Assembly (NCBI GenBank): GCA_021776825.1
Contig: JAJFFG010000093.1
Span: 62,001 to 126,000 of the forward strand
DNA length: 64,000 nucleotides
Source of the DNA: Planctomycetota bacterium
Lineage (GTDB): Bacteria; Planctomycetota; JAJSAM01; JAJVHW01
Direction of reading: 5' to 3'
Under the pieces are notes generated by a model, which saw nothing but the letters and a program-made list of their open reading frames with translations, did no database searches and was not told where the DNA came from. Made by a program: the position numbers and the translations under genes. Positions within the stretch are counted from its first letter, which is position 1. Each line of letters opens with the position of its first letter. Positions 49,562-59,600 of this stretch are shown here, piece by piece.

Positions 49562-51550
49562 ATGGACCACGGATCACCAGACCCGTCGCAGCCTCCTCGG
49601 ACACTCTCCGACGCCCTCACCGAGCAGTTCTACGCCTGGGAGCGCCGAGGTCGAGGATGGGATCTCTTCGAGTACCCAGTGCTCCTGGAGCCGCCGTTCC
49701 GGCCCTTTGTTCGATACGACCCCACGGAGCGCCGGATCGACGACGGCCGCAGACCCGGCTTGCTTGAGACGCTCGCGCGCTCCCTCGCTGGGCGCCTCCG
49801 GTCGCCGACTGACACCGCGTCGATCGAGCTGGAAGAGCCAGAGCCAGACGTGGACACTCGCTGGAGTGAGCTGATCGAGCTGCAGCTGCGAATCCCAGAG
49901 CACATAGAGACTGGGCGCGAGCTCGCCGAGCGCCTCCTGAGCAGTCTCCTCGCGTTTCAGACCCGCCTGAGCTTCGAGCTGTTGGGGATCGGATCGGAGG
50001 TCTTCCTACAACTGGCGATCGCAGAGGAGCACGTCGCTGGCGCGCGCGCTGCGCTCCAGGCGTTCGTGCCTGACGTGGCCATCGCTACGGTACCCACGCT
50101 CAGCGCGGCGTGGCGCATGAACGCAGACGACCAGACGGCGATCGTCGACTTTGGGCTGGACGCGGAGTTCGTGCTGCCCATCACGGTCTCGGCGTCGCTT
50201 GCAACCGATCCCTTGCTCAGCTTCGTCGCCGCCCTCGAGACGCTGGCGCAGCACGAGCTGGGGCTCCTTCAGATTCTGATTGAGCCTGCCTCCGCTCCCT
50301 GGCCAGAGCACGCGCTCGCGGCGCTGACCGATGGGGGAGGCGGGGCGTTCTTCTCCGACGCACCTCAGTTGCTGCCGCTGGCACGCGAGAAGCTCTCCTC
50401 CCCGCTTGTCTGCTGCGTCATTCGGACCGCGGCGCGAGCGAGAGATACGGCTCGGGCGTGGGCCATCGCGCGGCAGCTGGCCGGCGGCCTGGATCAGTTC
50501 GCTCGGCCTATGTCGAACAGGTTCATCCCGCTCTCAAACGCGCACTACCCAGATGGTGAGCACGAGGTCAACCTGCTCGACCGTCAGAGCCACCGCACCG
50601 GCATGCTGCTCTCGACAAGAGAGCTGGTCGGACTCGTGCATCTGCCGACGCGTTCCGTCAAGTCGGACCAGCTGCGCGCCACGCCGGCGAGGACGAAAGC
50701 GGCGCCGTCGGACGTCGCGACAGGCGACGTCTCGATCGGCACCAACTGCCACCGCGGCCGGGAGAGGTCTGTCCATCTCGACCTTGAGACCCGACTTCGC
50801 CACGTCCATGTCGTGGGGGCGACCGGGACCGGCAAGTCCACGCTACTCGCCTCGCTGATGGAGCAGGACATCGACGCTGGACGAGGCTTCGCGCTACTCG
50901 ATCCTCACGGAGATCTGGCAGACGAGATCTTGGCGTTCATCCCGCGCGAGCGGCACGACGATGTGCTGCTCTTTGACCCATCTGACGAGGAGTACCCCGT
51001 CGGCTTCAACGTCCTTGCCGCGCGAACCGATCGCGAGAAGGAGTTGCTGGCGTCGGACCTGGTCGCGATCTTCCGGCGGTACGCGACGAGTTGGGGCGAT
51101 CAGATGACGGCGGTCATGAGCAACGCCGTCCTCGCCTTCTTGGACAGCGACGTCCCGGGAACGCTTCTTGATCTGCGCTACTTCCTGCGGGACCGGGCGA
51201 CCCGGGACCGAGTGCTCGCGTCCGTGACCGACCCGCTTGTCGCAGGCTTCTGGCGAGACGAGTTCTCGCGCCTCTCTGGCGAGCGGTCGGTGATGCCGAT
51301 CGTCAACCGCCTCGATGCCTTCCTCCGCCCGAAGACCATCCGCAACGTCGTGGCGCAACCGGGTGCCGACCTAGACCTCGCCGGATTGATGGACGAGGGG
51401 CGGATCTTCATCGCCAAGCTCAGCCAGGGCGCGATCGGTGAGGTCAACGCACACCTGCTCGGAAGCCTGCTGGTCGCCAAGTTCCAGCAGGCGACGCTCA
51501 CGCCTCCATGCGTGCGTGCGTGCGTGCGTGATGCTGCGTTGAGGCGATGA
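49562..51550 (+). CDS. TraG/VirB4-like conjugation ATPase, C-terminally truncated
   Basis: Residues 1-~390 form an unrecognised N-terminal domain (WDLFEYPVLLEPPFRPFVRY...). The motor begins near residue 415 with HVHVVGATGTGKSTLLASLMEQDIDAGRGFALLDPHGDLADEIL, followed by VMSNAVLAFLDSD and MDEGRIFIAKLSQGAIGE. It is clearly related to the frameshifted ATPase upstream. Homology ends at LLVAKFQQATLT, just before the expected Walker B (yiDEfhnf). The frame then reads PPCVRACVRDAALRR through a TGCG repeat. An IS66 remnant follows directly, so the last ~200 residues were lost and the motor should not work. Confidence 0.8.
   Translation: MDHGSPDPSQPPRTLSDALTEQFYAWERRGRGWDLFEYPVLLEPPFRPFVRYDPTERRIDDGRRPGLLETLARSLAGRLRSPTDTASIELEEPEPDVDTRWSELIELQLRIPEHIETGRELAERLLSSLLAFQTRLSFELLGIGSEVFLQLAIAEEHVAGARAALQAFVPDVAIATVPTLSAAWRMNADDQTAIVDFGLDAEFVLPITVSASLATDPLLSFVAALETLAQHELGLLQILIEPASAPWPEHALAALTDGGGGAFFSDAPQLLPLAREKLSSPLVCCVIRTAARARDTARAWAIARQLAGGLDQFARPMSNRFIPLSNAHYPDGEHEVNLLDRQSHRTGMLLSTRELVGLVHLPTRSVKSDQLRATPARTKAAPSDVATGDVSIGTNCHRGRERSVHLDLETRLRHVHVVGATGTGKSTLLASLMEQDIDAGRGFALLDPHGDLADEILAFIPRERHDDVLLFDPSDEEYPVGFNVLAARTDREKELLASDLVAIFRRYATSWGDQMTAVMSNAVLAFLDSDVPGTLLDLRYFLRDRATRDRVLASVTDPLVAGFWRDEFSRLSGERSVMPIVNRLDAFLRPKTIRNVVAQPGADLDLAGLMDEGRIFIAKLSQGAIGEVNAHLLGSLLVAKFQQATLTPPCVRACVRDAALRR
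51509..51530 (+). repeat. TGCG tetranucleotide repeat (5.5 copies)
   Basis: Positions 51509-51530 are five and a half uninterrupted tgcg units inside the last codons of the truncated ATPase gene, at the junction with the IS66 remnant. A change of one unit would shift the frame and alter the C-terminal residues. Confidence 0.9.
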
Positions 51551-51920
51551 GTCGCAGCGCAGTATCAACGCGCCGCCGAGACGCAGTTGACCTGCCCCCC
51601 GAGATCCGGCCCACCCTTCATCTGAGGATCTGGCCGGAGAAGGAGGCTGCAGATGCCGACCACCCAAACAAGCGGGTGCGCGGCATCAGTCGCCACCTGA
51701 TCGGTCGTGCGGAGGCGCTGCTCCTGTTCGCCGAGGTCCCGGGAGTCTCCCCGCCAACAACGCCGCCGAACGCGCCGTGAGCAAGCCGGTACTCTGACGG
51801 CGCGGATGCCTCGGCAGCCAGAGCGAACGGGGACTACGCTTCGCCGAGCGGAGACTGACGGCGACAGCAACCATCCGGCACCGCGGCGACAATGTCTTTG
51901 ACCCCCTCGCCGCCGTCACC
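51551..51920 (+). mobile_element. IS66-family transposase C-terminal remnant
   Basis: With frameshifts, the plus strand reads LIGRAEALLLFAEVPGVSP-NNAAERAV (about 51699-51780). It then reads CLGSQSERGLRFAERRLTATATIRHRGDNVFD (about 51806-51903). These match the DNN-AER catalytic end and the 'GSxSExGxxxxERxLTxxaTxRqqgxnvxdFL' tail of IS66 transposases. Only the end is present and it is not translatable as one frame. Confidence 0.7.
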
Positions 51921-52825
51921 GACGCCGACACGCGCAACCGATCGCCTCCCGCGCTCGTCGCGATGCCGACTGCGCGGTGAGCCGAGGCCGGTTCGATCGC
52001 TAAACGCGTACCCAGGCTGCCCGTCGAACGCCGGCGTGAAAGCGGGCGGCTATCTCTCGACCTACGAGTGCGCCCCGCTCGCGACGGTCGATGACCTCCG
52101 CGCCGCGCTCAAGGCTGCCTCGAAGCCGGAGAGAGGCGCTTCCAAGTCTTCGTCTGTCGCGGCGCCAAGCGTCTCGAACTTGGACTCGGCCCCGGCCGCA
52201 TGGTTCGACCGCCCGTTCTTCCGAGCGATGCACCCCGAGGCACGCGGCCGCATGAGGATCTGGCGACACGAGGACGATGTCACGATCTGTGCAAGAGAGC
52301 CGTTCGCGCCCGACAGCGAGGCAATCGTCGTTCCGGCACGGCCCCTCGGCACGGAAAACCGGCATCCGCGGTGGTGACTCGACCATCGGCGGATCCTCGG
52401 ACGAGGGGCGATCGATGCACGAATGTCTATGAGTGGCCGGCGGACGACGACCGGTCCGCTTCAGCGTCTGGGGGGCAGTCGGATCGAAAGACCGTCGATG
52501 AACACGCTGATGGACGGCTTATGGCGATCTGGGTAGAGTCATCCGTCCGGTGGAGTTGGAAAGCCGTGGCCCGGGCCGACGTTCGCGCCACCGCAGAGAA
52601 CTTATGCCGCGATCGTGAGTTCGCGTCAGCACGACTGATGGACAGGGAGTCTCGATCTCGCGTAGGCCGATACGTCACCGCTACTCAGAGGCGGTTGGCA
52701 GCCACCATAGAGGGAGCCACGAATGACCCAGCCTGCGGGGGGCGGACGCGTACTCTGGCGTCCCGCTCCGTCGGCCCAACTTCGTAGCGCGCTCTTCGGC
52801 GCGCGCCTTCGGCATCCGCGCGCGC
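51921..52825. other. ~900-bp interval, no supported gene
   Basis: An open frame at 51892-52377 (plus) contains a protein-like stretch from ~52030 (GVKAGGYLSTYECAPLATVDDLRAALKAA ... MHPEARGRMRIWRHEDD) but begins inside the IS66 tail and matches nothing I know; it may be a decayed gene end. The part from 52380 to 52825 shows no coding signal. It ends in a GC-rich cgcgcg-containing hairpin next to the start of the phosphorylase-domain gene. Confidence 0.35.
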
Positions 52826-54568
52826 ATGATTGAATTCGTCGTCTTCGCACCGCTCGACCTTGAGATCAAGGCTCTCCTGGGCGCCTTCGAATCTGAAGGC
52901 ACGCAGGACAAGGTCCTCCCAGACGGTACCTGCTACTATGAGGTGTGCTGTGCCACCACGTCGGGCGACGACGCCGATCTGAGAATCGTTCAACTCAAGC
53001 ACGCAGGCGTGCTGCAGACGGCCGTAACAGCATCACGCGTCATCGATCTGTGGCGACCCGCCTGCGTCGTCTCGTTCGGAATCGCCGGTGGTTTCCTCGG
53101 AAGCGGCGATGTGGAGTTGCGAGATGTCGTAGTGGCTGATTCCGTTTTCTACTACGAGCCCTCCAAGGAAGGCGTCGGCGCGACATCGAGCGAGAGACGG
53201 CGTGACGGCGCCTTCAATCGAATTCGCGGTGCTCGACTGCTGCCGTTGCCCACCGACGATGACCTCGTCGTTGCCAGTCGCAGTGCTTGGGCGGCGTGCC
53301 GAGACGATGTCGACTTCAACGTGCGTTTCGGTCCCATTGCGTCCGGTGAGAAGCTCGTCGCCGACCTCAAGAGTCCTACGAGGGAATCGATTCTCGCACT
53401 CAATGGGAAGATGCTGGCAGTGGAAATGGAAGCGGCAGGCGTCGCCGCAGCGTCTCAGGAGAGAAGCCTGTCCCCATTTCCTCGGAGGTTCCTCGCGCTC
53501 AAGGGGATCTCAGACAACGCATCCGCGGACAAACAGTTGCAAGAGGTGCATCGCGAGCCGGCGGCGGCCAATGCAGCGTCCTTTTTTCGCAGACTCGTCG
53601 CATCCCTTCCCGTTGAAGACGACTTCGTGCGTTTGGAAGGAGTCCGACTCGATGACATTCGCGATCGCGCAAGGAGCGTTTTCGAGTACGTGAGCCCTTT
53701 GCTTGTGAACAATGCTGCCATCTCCGAGGATGGAGTCGCGACGCTACTGCACCCAGATCCGCCTCCTCCAGTGTTCTACCATTGGACGGTCCGTGCTCCG
53801 TGCGTGCATTGGATCGACTTTCGCTTCCTTCTTGTGCTGCGCCGATTGAAGGGCCTCGGGCTTGCCCCTCGTGTGCTTCTATCGGACATCGACTCACCTG
53901 CATCGATCGCAGGTCGTACGCATGTCGAGCGCGTCATCCGAGGCGTTCTCGGTGCGGACACACCTGTGTACTGGTTCAGCGACGCGGAACGATACCAGCA
54001 GAGGTACTTCACTTATGCCGCTTCGCGGGGCCTGACGGACTCCGTGCTGGACCGGATCACTCGCGGCTCCGAGGGCTTGAATACGTCGCGGGAGGACGTC
54101 GTCCTGAAGGCATTCTGGGTGAAGTTCATCGGTTGGGAGGTGAGGTGGCTCAACCGATGCGTTCTCCTTCAGTGGCGCAAACACGCAGCTCTCACCGCAC
54201 GGATGTCCAAAATGGTCGTGCTTCGCTCGATGATATTGACGACACCCGACCTTACCTTAGGCGGAAGACCCGGAAAGTATGGCGCTCCCGGTGCCGAGAT
54301 AATGATGGATCCGCCTCATTTCAAGTCTGTCCTGGATTGGCTCGAAACGGATCCAGATCCGGCGCTCATCGATGAGTTTCTTGCCCACTTCTCGACCGCC
54401 GATCCCTCACCTCGTGATCGCTCTACCGATGTCTCGCCTCTTCTAGAGGGCCGCGAGGCAATGCTTGGTCGAGTGGCGCCTGGATGCAGTCCTCCGCAGT
54501 CTCTGCTCTCTCTGCTCCAGCGTTTGGCGCAGTGGAGGATCGAGTTCTGTTGGACGGGCCAGAAATGA
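52826..54568 (+). CDS. Nucleoside-phosphorylase-domain (MTAN/PNP) protein with C-terminal HUP-like domain
   Basis: Residues 1-~262 are a PNP/MTAN fold: IEFVVFAPLDLEIKAL, VVSFGIAGGFLG (84-92), VASGEKLV-type IASGEK (171-176), LAVEMEAAG (197-205) and LKGISDNA (225-232) with catalytic Asp230. The domain cleaves or binds nucleosides; such domains act as effectors or sensors in bacterial conflict systems. Residues ~310-540 contain PCVHWIDFRFLLVLRRLKGLGLAPRVLLSDIDS and VYWFSDAERY, faintly like a class-I tRNA-synthetase/HUP core (HWID for HIGH, ARMSKM for KMSKS); this is a guess. The stop overlaps the nucleotidyltransferase ATG (ATGA). No Shine-Dalgarno is visible upstream. Confidence 0.75.
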   Translation: MIEFVVFAPLDLEIKALLGAFESEGTQDKVLPDGTCYYEVCCATTSGDDADLRIVQLKHAGVLQTAVTASRVIDLWRPACVVSFGIAGGFLGSGDVELRDVVVADSVFYYEPSKEGVGATSSERRRDGAFNRIRGARLLPLPTDDDLVVASRSAWAACRDDVDFNVRFGPIASGEKLVADLKSPTRESILALNGKMLAVEMEAAGVAAASQERSLSPFPRRFLALKGISDNASADKQLQEVHREPAAANAASFFRRLVASLPVEDDFVRLEGVRLDDIRDRARSVFEYVSPLLVNNAAISEDGVATLLHPDPPPPVFYHWTVRAPCVHWIDFRFLLVLRRLKGLGLAPRVLLSDIDSPASIAGRTHVERVIRGVLGADTPVYWFSDAERYQQRYFTYAASRGLTDSVLDRITRGSEGLNTSREDVVLKAFWVKFIGWEVRWLNRCVLLQWRKHAALTARMSKMVVLRSMILTTPDLTLGGRPGKYGAPGAEIMMDPPHFKSVLDWLETDPDPALIDEFLAHFSTADPSPRDRSTDVSPLLEGREAMLGRVAPGCSPPQSLLSLLQRLAQWRIEFCWTGQK

Positions 54569-55419
54569 ACCGTGGGACGGTTCTTGCCGAGCTGCGGGCC
54601 GCCATTCAGGCGTCTCTCCCGTCCTCGGGGGATCAAGTCGGGGCAGTCCGCGTCAACGGTTCTTGGAGCACAGGTGACGTGCATCTACCGACGAGCGGGA
54701 ATCGTTCGGTGCGTTCGTTCTCTGATGTCGATCTCGTCACTGCCAATCCAATCGATGCGAGCGCGGCTGAGGCCATACGTTCGCGAATCCTGGACGTTGC
54801 GTCAGGTCGAGGGGTGCTGCTGACCGGTGTCTCGCTTCGGTCGCAGCAAGATCTCTCGAAGCTGCCCCACGCTGCCACGTTGCCAGATAACGGCTACGAG
54901 TGGCCTCAAGGCGCTACGTCGCAGCGCGCGATTGTGTTCTGGGCGAACGTCGCCGCGCTCGAAGCCGCAATTACTCTCCGACGTCACGAGACGGTCGACC
55001 GCGCGGTAGCCTCCTCATACATCATCGGGAAGTTCTTCTTCACTCTCGTGCGCAACGCGGCGCTCTCGTCCGGCCGGGTGCTGTTCGGTTACTCCGAACT
55101 TTGCGACTGGGCGGATCGGCGACTGCGTCATCTCCCATTGGTGGCGGCTCTTGAGGTGAAGCGCGGCGATCGCGATAGCCTCAGTCAGCGTGAGGCCGAA
55201 GACCTGCTGTCTCCGTCAGCGGTCGGACGACTTGCCTCGGCGCGTGTAGAAGTCTGCTCTCTGGCAGCCGACGTACTGCGCACGCGCGTCACGACGCTCC
55301 CCTTGCCCGTTCAGCGGTACGTGTCTCAGTCTGCCGAACTTGCGTACAGTCCTGCAACGCGGCGTGTTGTCGAGCGTGAGGAGCGGAAGTACCGTCTCGC
55401 TGGAGGGGATTGTGAGTAG
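54565..55419 (+). CDS. Pol-beta-superfamily nucleotidyltransferase (MNT-like)
   Basis: ATG 54565 overlaps the previous stop. The 284-residue protein has the nucleotidyltransferase motif as VRVNGSWSTG followed by SFSDVDLVTA (~29-60), that is G-S/W-x(n)-S-D-V-D, with both metal-binding Asp residues. The remaining ~200 residues are helical (AAITLRRHETVDRAVASSYIIGKFFFTLVRNAAL), similar to the four-helix part of MNT/KNTase proteins. It would transfer NMP to a protein, RNA or small molecule. Its place between a phosphorylase-domain gene and a radical SAM gene suggests one pathway. Confidence 0.75.
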   Translation: MNRGTVLAELRAAIQASLPSSGDQVGAVRVNGSWSTGDVHLPTSGNRSVRSFSDVDLVTANPIDASAAEAIRSRILDVASGRGVLLTGVSLRSQQDLSKLPHAATLPDNGYEWPQGATSQRAIVFWANVAALEAAITLRRHETVDRAVASSYIIGKFFFTLVRNAALSSGRVLFGYSELCDWADRRLRHLPLVAALEVKRGDRDSLSQREAEDLLSPSAVGRLASARVEVCSLAADVLRTRVTTLPLPVQRYVSQSAELAYSPATRRVVEREERKYRLAGGDCE

Positions 55420-56413
55420 TGCGGGCTGTGTCGGGCGAAAGTCACTGTTCTTGTTCTTGACGGAGGAGTGCAACCTCGCCTGTGCCCACTGTTACGTGAG
55501 TGCAAGTCCGTCTAGGCAGTTTCGAATGTCGGACGATGTACTGGAGCGGATTCTTGCTGTGTTCGTTGGCCGCCTCGGTGTCCGGGACATCAGGCTAACG
55601 GGCGGTGAGCCGACGCTGCACCCGGGATTCCGGGGACTCACGAGACGTCTGAAGGACGCGGCTTGCTCGGTGCGAGTTATCTCCAACGGTGCGGTGCTCT
55701 ATCGCGGTGCACGCGGCCAGGAACTGCTGCAGTACACGGATGACTGCTGGATCAGCGTTTACGGCACGACCGTCGAGAGACACGCCGCGATCGCCGGGCG
55801 CGGAGCGCTGGAGCTGGAGGAAGCGTTGGAGTTGGTTGTGCGTGTGGCATCGACGGGCTATCGGGTCGGGGTCAGTGTCCTCGTGTCGCCAGGAGACTCG
55901 GAGTTGGTGGTTCTCGCGTTGGATCGACTGCTCGCGTTCGGGATACGGCGTGCGAGGCTTATACCAGTTCAGCCAGATGGGAGGGCCCTCAGTACAGGCT
56001 GGACGTGGGCGGCGTGGCCGAGGGAGGTGCGGCAGATCTATCGCGCTCTGACACGGTATCCGCGACGCTACGAGTTCGACGAATTGACGATGAACGACCC
56101 GCTCGACCTAGAGTCCTCTGGCACACCCGGGTGTCAGTCCTGTCTGCTGCTTAGCCGGTCGATGTGGTCAGTCGTTCCTAGTGGTGACGTCTATACGTGT
56201 TGTTTCAATGCGTACGATGCGGGGCATCTGCTGGGCAATATCGCGGACGATGGGTTGCGCACCGATCTCGCTTCGAGCCGATTGCGATGTCGCGGCCTCG
56301 ACGATCGGTTTTGGTCAGAGGACGGAACACACAGCGTGTCGCCCAGTTGCCCGATCCGGGCGTTGGACGTGCTCGCGGACGGCGAGGTCTCAGCTGCACT
56401 CCTGAGAACCTAG
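55412..56413 (+). CDS. Radical SAM enzyme with SPASM-like cysteine tail
   Basis: GTG 55412 follows GGAGGGG and overlaps the nucleotidyltransferase end by 8 bases. The 333-residue protein binds a 4Fe-4S cluster through CNLACAHC (CxxxCxxC, ~20-27, in FLTEECNLACAHCYVSA). The SAM-site motifs are IRLTGGEPTLHPGF and VRVISNGAVLY. A C-terminal cysteine set (TPGCQSC, VYTCCFNAYDAGHLLGNI) resembles a SPASM/twitch auxiliary-cluster domain. Such enzymes modify peptides, carbohydrates or RNA bases by radical chemistry. It is the last gene of the three-gene operon. Confidence 0.88.
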   Translation: MSSAGCVGRKSLFLFLTEECNLACAHCYVSASPSRQFRMSDDVLERILAVFVGRLGVRDIRLTGGEPTLHPGFRGLTRRLKDAACSVRVISNGAVLYRGARGQELLQYTDDCWISVYGTTVERHAAIAGRGALELEEALELVVRVASTGYRVGVSVLVSPGDSELVVLALDRLLAFGIRRARLIPVQPDGRALSTGWTWAAWPREVRQIYRALTRYPRRYEFDELTMNDPLDLESSGTPGCQSCLLLSRSMWSVVPSGDVYTCCFNAYDAGHLLGNIADDGLRTDLASSRLRCRGLDDRFWSEDGTHSVSPSCPIRALDVLADGEVSAALLRT

Positions 56414-56607
56414 GGTCAGATCGACGCTTGTCGCTGGGCGCCGGGACGTTTCGGGTGAAGTTCGGTGTGCGGAACCGAGCGTCCGCTGTGGCGGGGCTGA
56501 GTCTTAGACTCAGCCTCGATCGATGTCGCCCGAACTGTGTCCGTGCTCTGGAGCCGGGCTCAGCGGCGATGCCTGAACAGGTACCGCGACGCAGCGGGTC
56601 CGGTCGC

Positions 56608-59600
56608 TCACTCGTGATGCACGCCCCCGCTTGACGACGTGCGACCGGACTCGTTCGAACGCTCTTGGTCGGATCTGAAGTTGCGTGACAGGACCAATGC
56701 GAAGTTGACGGCGTGGCGCGCGGCCGTGTCTCGTACCCGGTCTGCCTCGCGTCGCCCCCGCTTCTTGCCGTCCAATAGGTCGGCGATACCGCGCACGCTG
56801 ACGAGCGGCGGACCGTTGCTCGCCATCGAGACCGCGGTCGCAAAGCCTGCTCCCTCCATCTCGATGGCGAGCAACGGTCCCCACATGCGGACGAGCTCGC
56901 GTAGCTGCCTCGTGCTCTGCATTCGCTTCTCGCCCGAAGCCACCGCGCCGATATGGACGCGGGATTCGCGGGCGAGAGCGCCAGAACCGGCGTCCGGTGG
57001 CTTCTCCCTGACCTCACGCGCGACGACCCGCGCTACGTGAGTAAGCCAAGCCGGCGTCAGTCCAACGACACGGCAACGCGGATTGACGCCGCTCTCGGTG
57101 AGCATCGCGGGTTCGTAGTGGACGATCTCAGACGAGACAACGACGTCTCCGAGTGCAACTCCCGACTCCGGGACGCCTCCGGCCAGTCCAATGAGGATGA
57201 GGCCGTCGACGGTGTGCTCCAAAAGGAGATTCGTTGTGGCTACGGCTGCCGAGAGGTTTCCCGCGGACTCCAATCCATGGACGACCACCGTCGGCCCGTC
57301 CGGTCCGATCTGTCCGGTGAAATAGGACGCTGCGCCCCGGTGGACACGGGTGACGTCTTGCAGGCACCCGAGGACTACTCGCAGCGTGTGCTGGCTGTCG
57401 ACAAGCATCCCCACGTGAGGAACGCTGCGGGACGGTCGCTGGCCCTGAGGGCGTCCATGGGAAGCGTGGACGGCAACTGGCCGCAGGGCCATGGCTGCGA
57501 ACGCGGCGGTAATCGACTTTGCAAAGACCCGCTGTCTCCGGGGCATCGCGGCCTCGTGGGCCGTGGCGACGAGAAACCCGACCGGGCGTCCGTCGGCGTC
57601 TGCAACGATGCAGCCGGAGTCTCCGCGTTGCACTGTCCCTTCGGTGATCCGAACCTCGAAGAGATCGGTCATCGACCGGACGCCATCCATCCCAGCGACG
57701 CGGAGACTGGCGGCGATGCCGGAGATAACCCCTGCCACCGCGCGTTTCGGAAGCACAAAGCGCACGAGGAGCTCGAGAGCGGGCTCGGCCAGCGTGACAG
57801 GCGCCCGAGTGACGCTCGCAGAAGGCACGACTAGGAGGGCGACGTCAGTCGCTCGGTCCAAGCGCGCCACCGACGCCTCGAAGACCTGTCCAGTCGCTTC
57901 GGAGCGAACTTCGACGCTCGCGTTCGGGGCCGCGGCGTCCGTCGCGTGCGCGACGGTCGTGAGAAGAAGGTTGCCGTCGTTGTCGGAAACCCACATTCCG
58001 ACGCGGGCCATGTGCCCCTCGCCGTGAATCACGCCGTCTCCGCTGCGCGGCATCGAGAGCGACGAGAACTGCAGCCTATCGATCCTGCGGACCACGACAT
58101 CGAGTTCATCGAGCCTGTCGGGAATGGTCACTGTCGCGCCGTCCTCGACGAACACTACGAGTGCATGGCGAACGGTGAACGTCACGATGCCGGGTGATCG
58201 AAGCAGTGCGTCGTGACGCCGCAGCGTCTCAGTGATGTCGTACGTGCGGCCACCCGACGCTGGCCTGCGTTCCGCGGAGGCAACCGCGGCGGGCACGGCG
58301 GCTGTGTCGGTCGTCGCGCTGTTCGCTACGGAAGACGACCGTGCTTCCGGGAGCACGGGTCTGACTGTCGAGTTGTCGGCGCGTGGGCAACCGGTCAGCG
58401 CGGCGCGCAGCGTCTTGGCTGACTCCTCCCACGAGTTTGTTGCCATCAGATGCTCGAACATCTGGTGTGCCCGCTGTGCAGCGAGCCGCTCGTCGACGAG
58501 GGCGCTCAGCACCTTCTCCCCATACCGCTTGGCGATCGCTTCGTCGGACCCGGAGTGCAGCACGATCGATCCTGAGACGTCCTGCCCGGTGCGCCTCGAC
58601 ATCTCCTCAATCGACTCCGCCAACCCGCTCTCCGACGTGATTACCACGGGCACGCCTAGCGATAAGGCCTCGCACGCCACGAGTCCGAAGCCCTCCTCGC
58701 GAGACGGCATGACGAAGACGCTCGCCCCGCGGAGGTCTTGGTTGAGTTCCTCGGCAGATGTCGTGTACGGGCGCACGTGGATACGGGCCGAGATACCGCC
58801 CTCCCGCCTCGACAACTCCACGAGTCGCTGTTGAAGCGCTTCGGGCTCCTCCCTTGCGCCGCGCAGGATGAACTCGGGGGTGGGACGCTTGTTGGTGGCC
58901 GGGTGCGCCAGCCACCCCTCGGTCAGCTCGCCGGCCGCAATCGCGAACAGGTCGAGACCCTTCACGAGAGTGCTGTCGGCCCGCCCCATGCACAGTACGG
59001 TCGGCTGTTGAGGAATGTCGCGTTCGTGTTCCACACGTTCGAATCCGCAGTCGATCCGTACCACGCGAGGCTTCGCCTGGACCGCAATCAACTGCTGGTT
59101 CATGTAGCGGTGCAGGCGCGGCCCGACGCAGGCCACGACGTCCGCACGCCCCGCAAGGGCGAGTTCGAGTGCGAGCCGGCGCTCTCTCTCAGCGACGTAC
59201 CGGTCACGACGGTACTCCTTGAGAGACTCCGTGTGCATCGGGCTCATGTGAACGAACTGGACGAATGTCGCAGCGGGGAACACGTTGTCCCTGAGGTGTA
59301 GGGCCTGCTGACCGGAGAAGTGGCTGTGCCCGATGATCGCGGTCACGGTTGACGGGTCGAGTTCCCTAATCTCTCTCAGTAGGAGCACGGACGTCCAGTC
59401 CTGATCTGACTGTCCCCTAATGAGCGTGACGCCGTCTCGGGCGGCACTCTCAATCTCTTCGTCCGACGCGGCCATCACGACGGCGACACACTCGACGCCA
59501 CCGTCTAGTGCCGCCAGCGCGCACGCAAGTTTCCTGTTCACGGTCTGGACGCCGCCGGCGGTGCTAAGCCACCGGTTCATTAGAAACAGCACACGACTCC

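Noticed and set aside
52826..56413. Operon as ordinary purine salvage
   Set aside because: The phosphorylase gene carries a large extra domain and is coupled to a nucleotidyltransferase and radical SAM enzyme rather than salvage genes, and it lies between insertion-sequence remnants.
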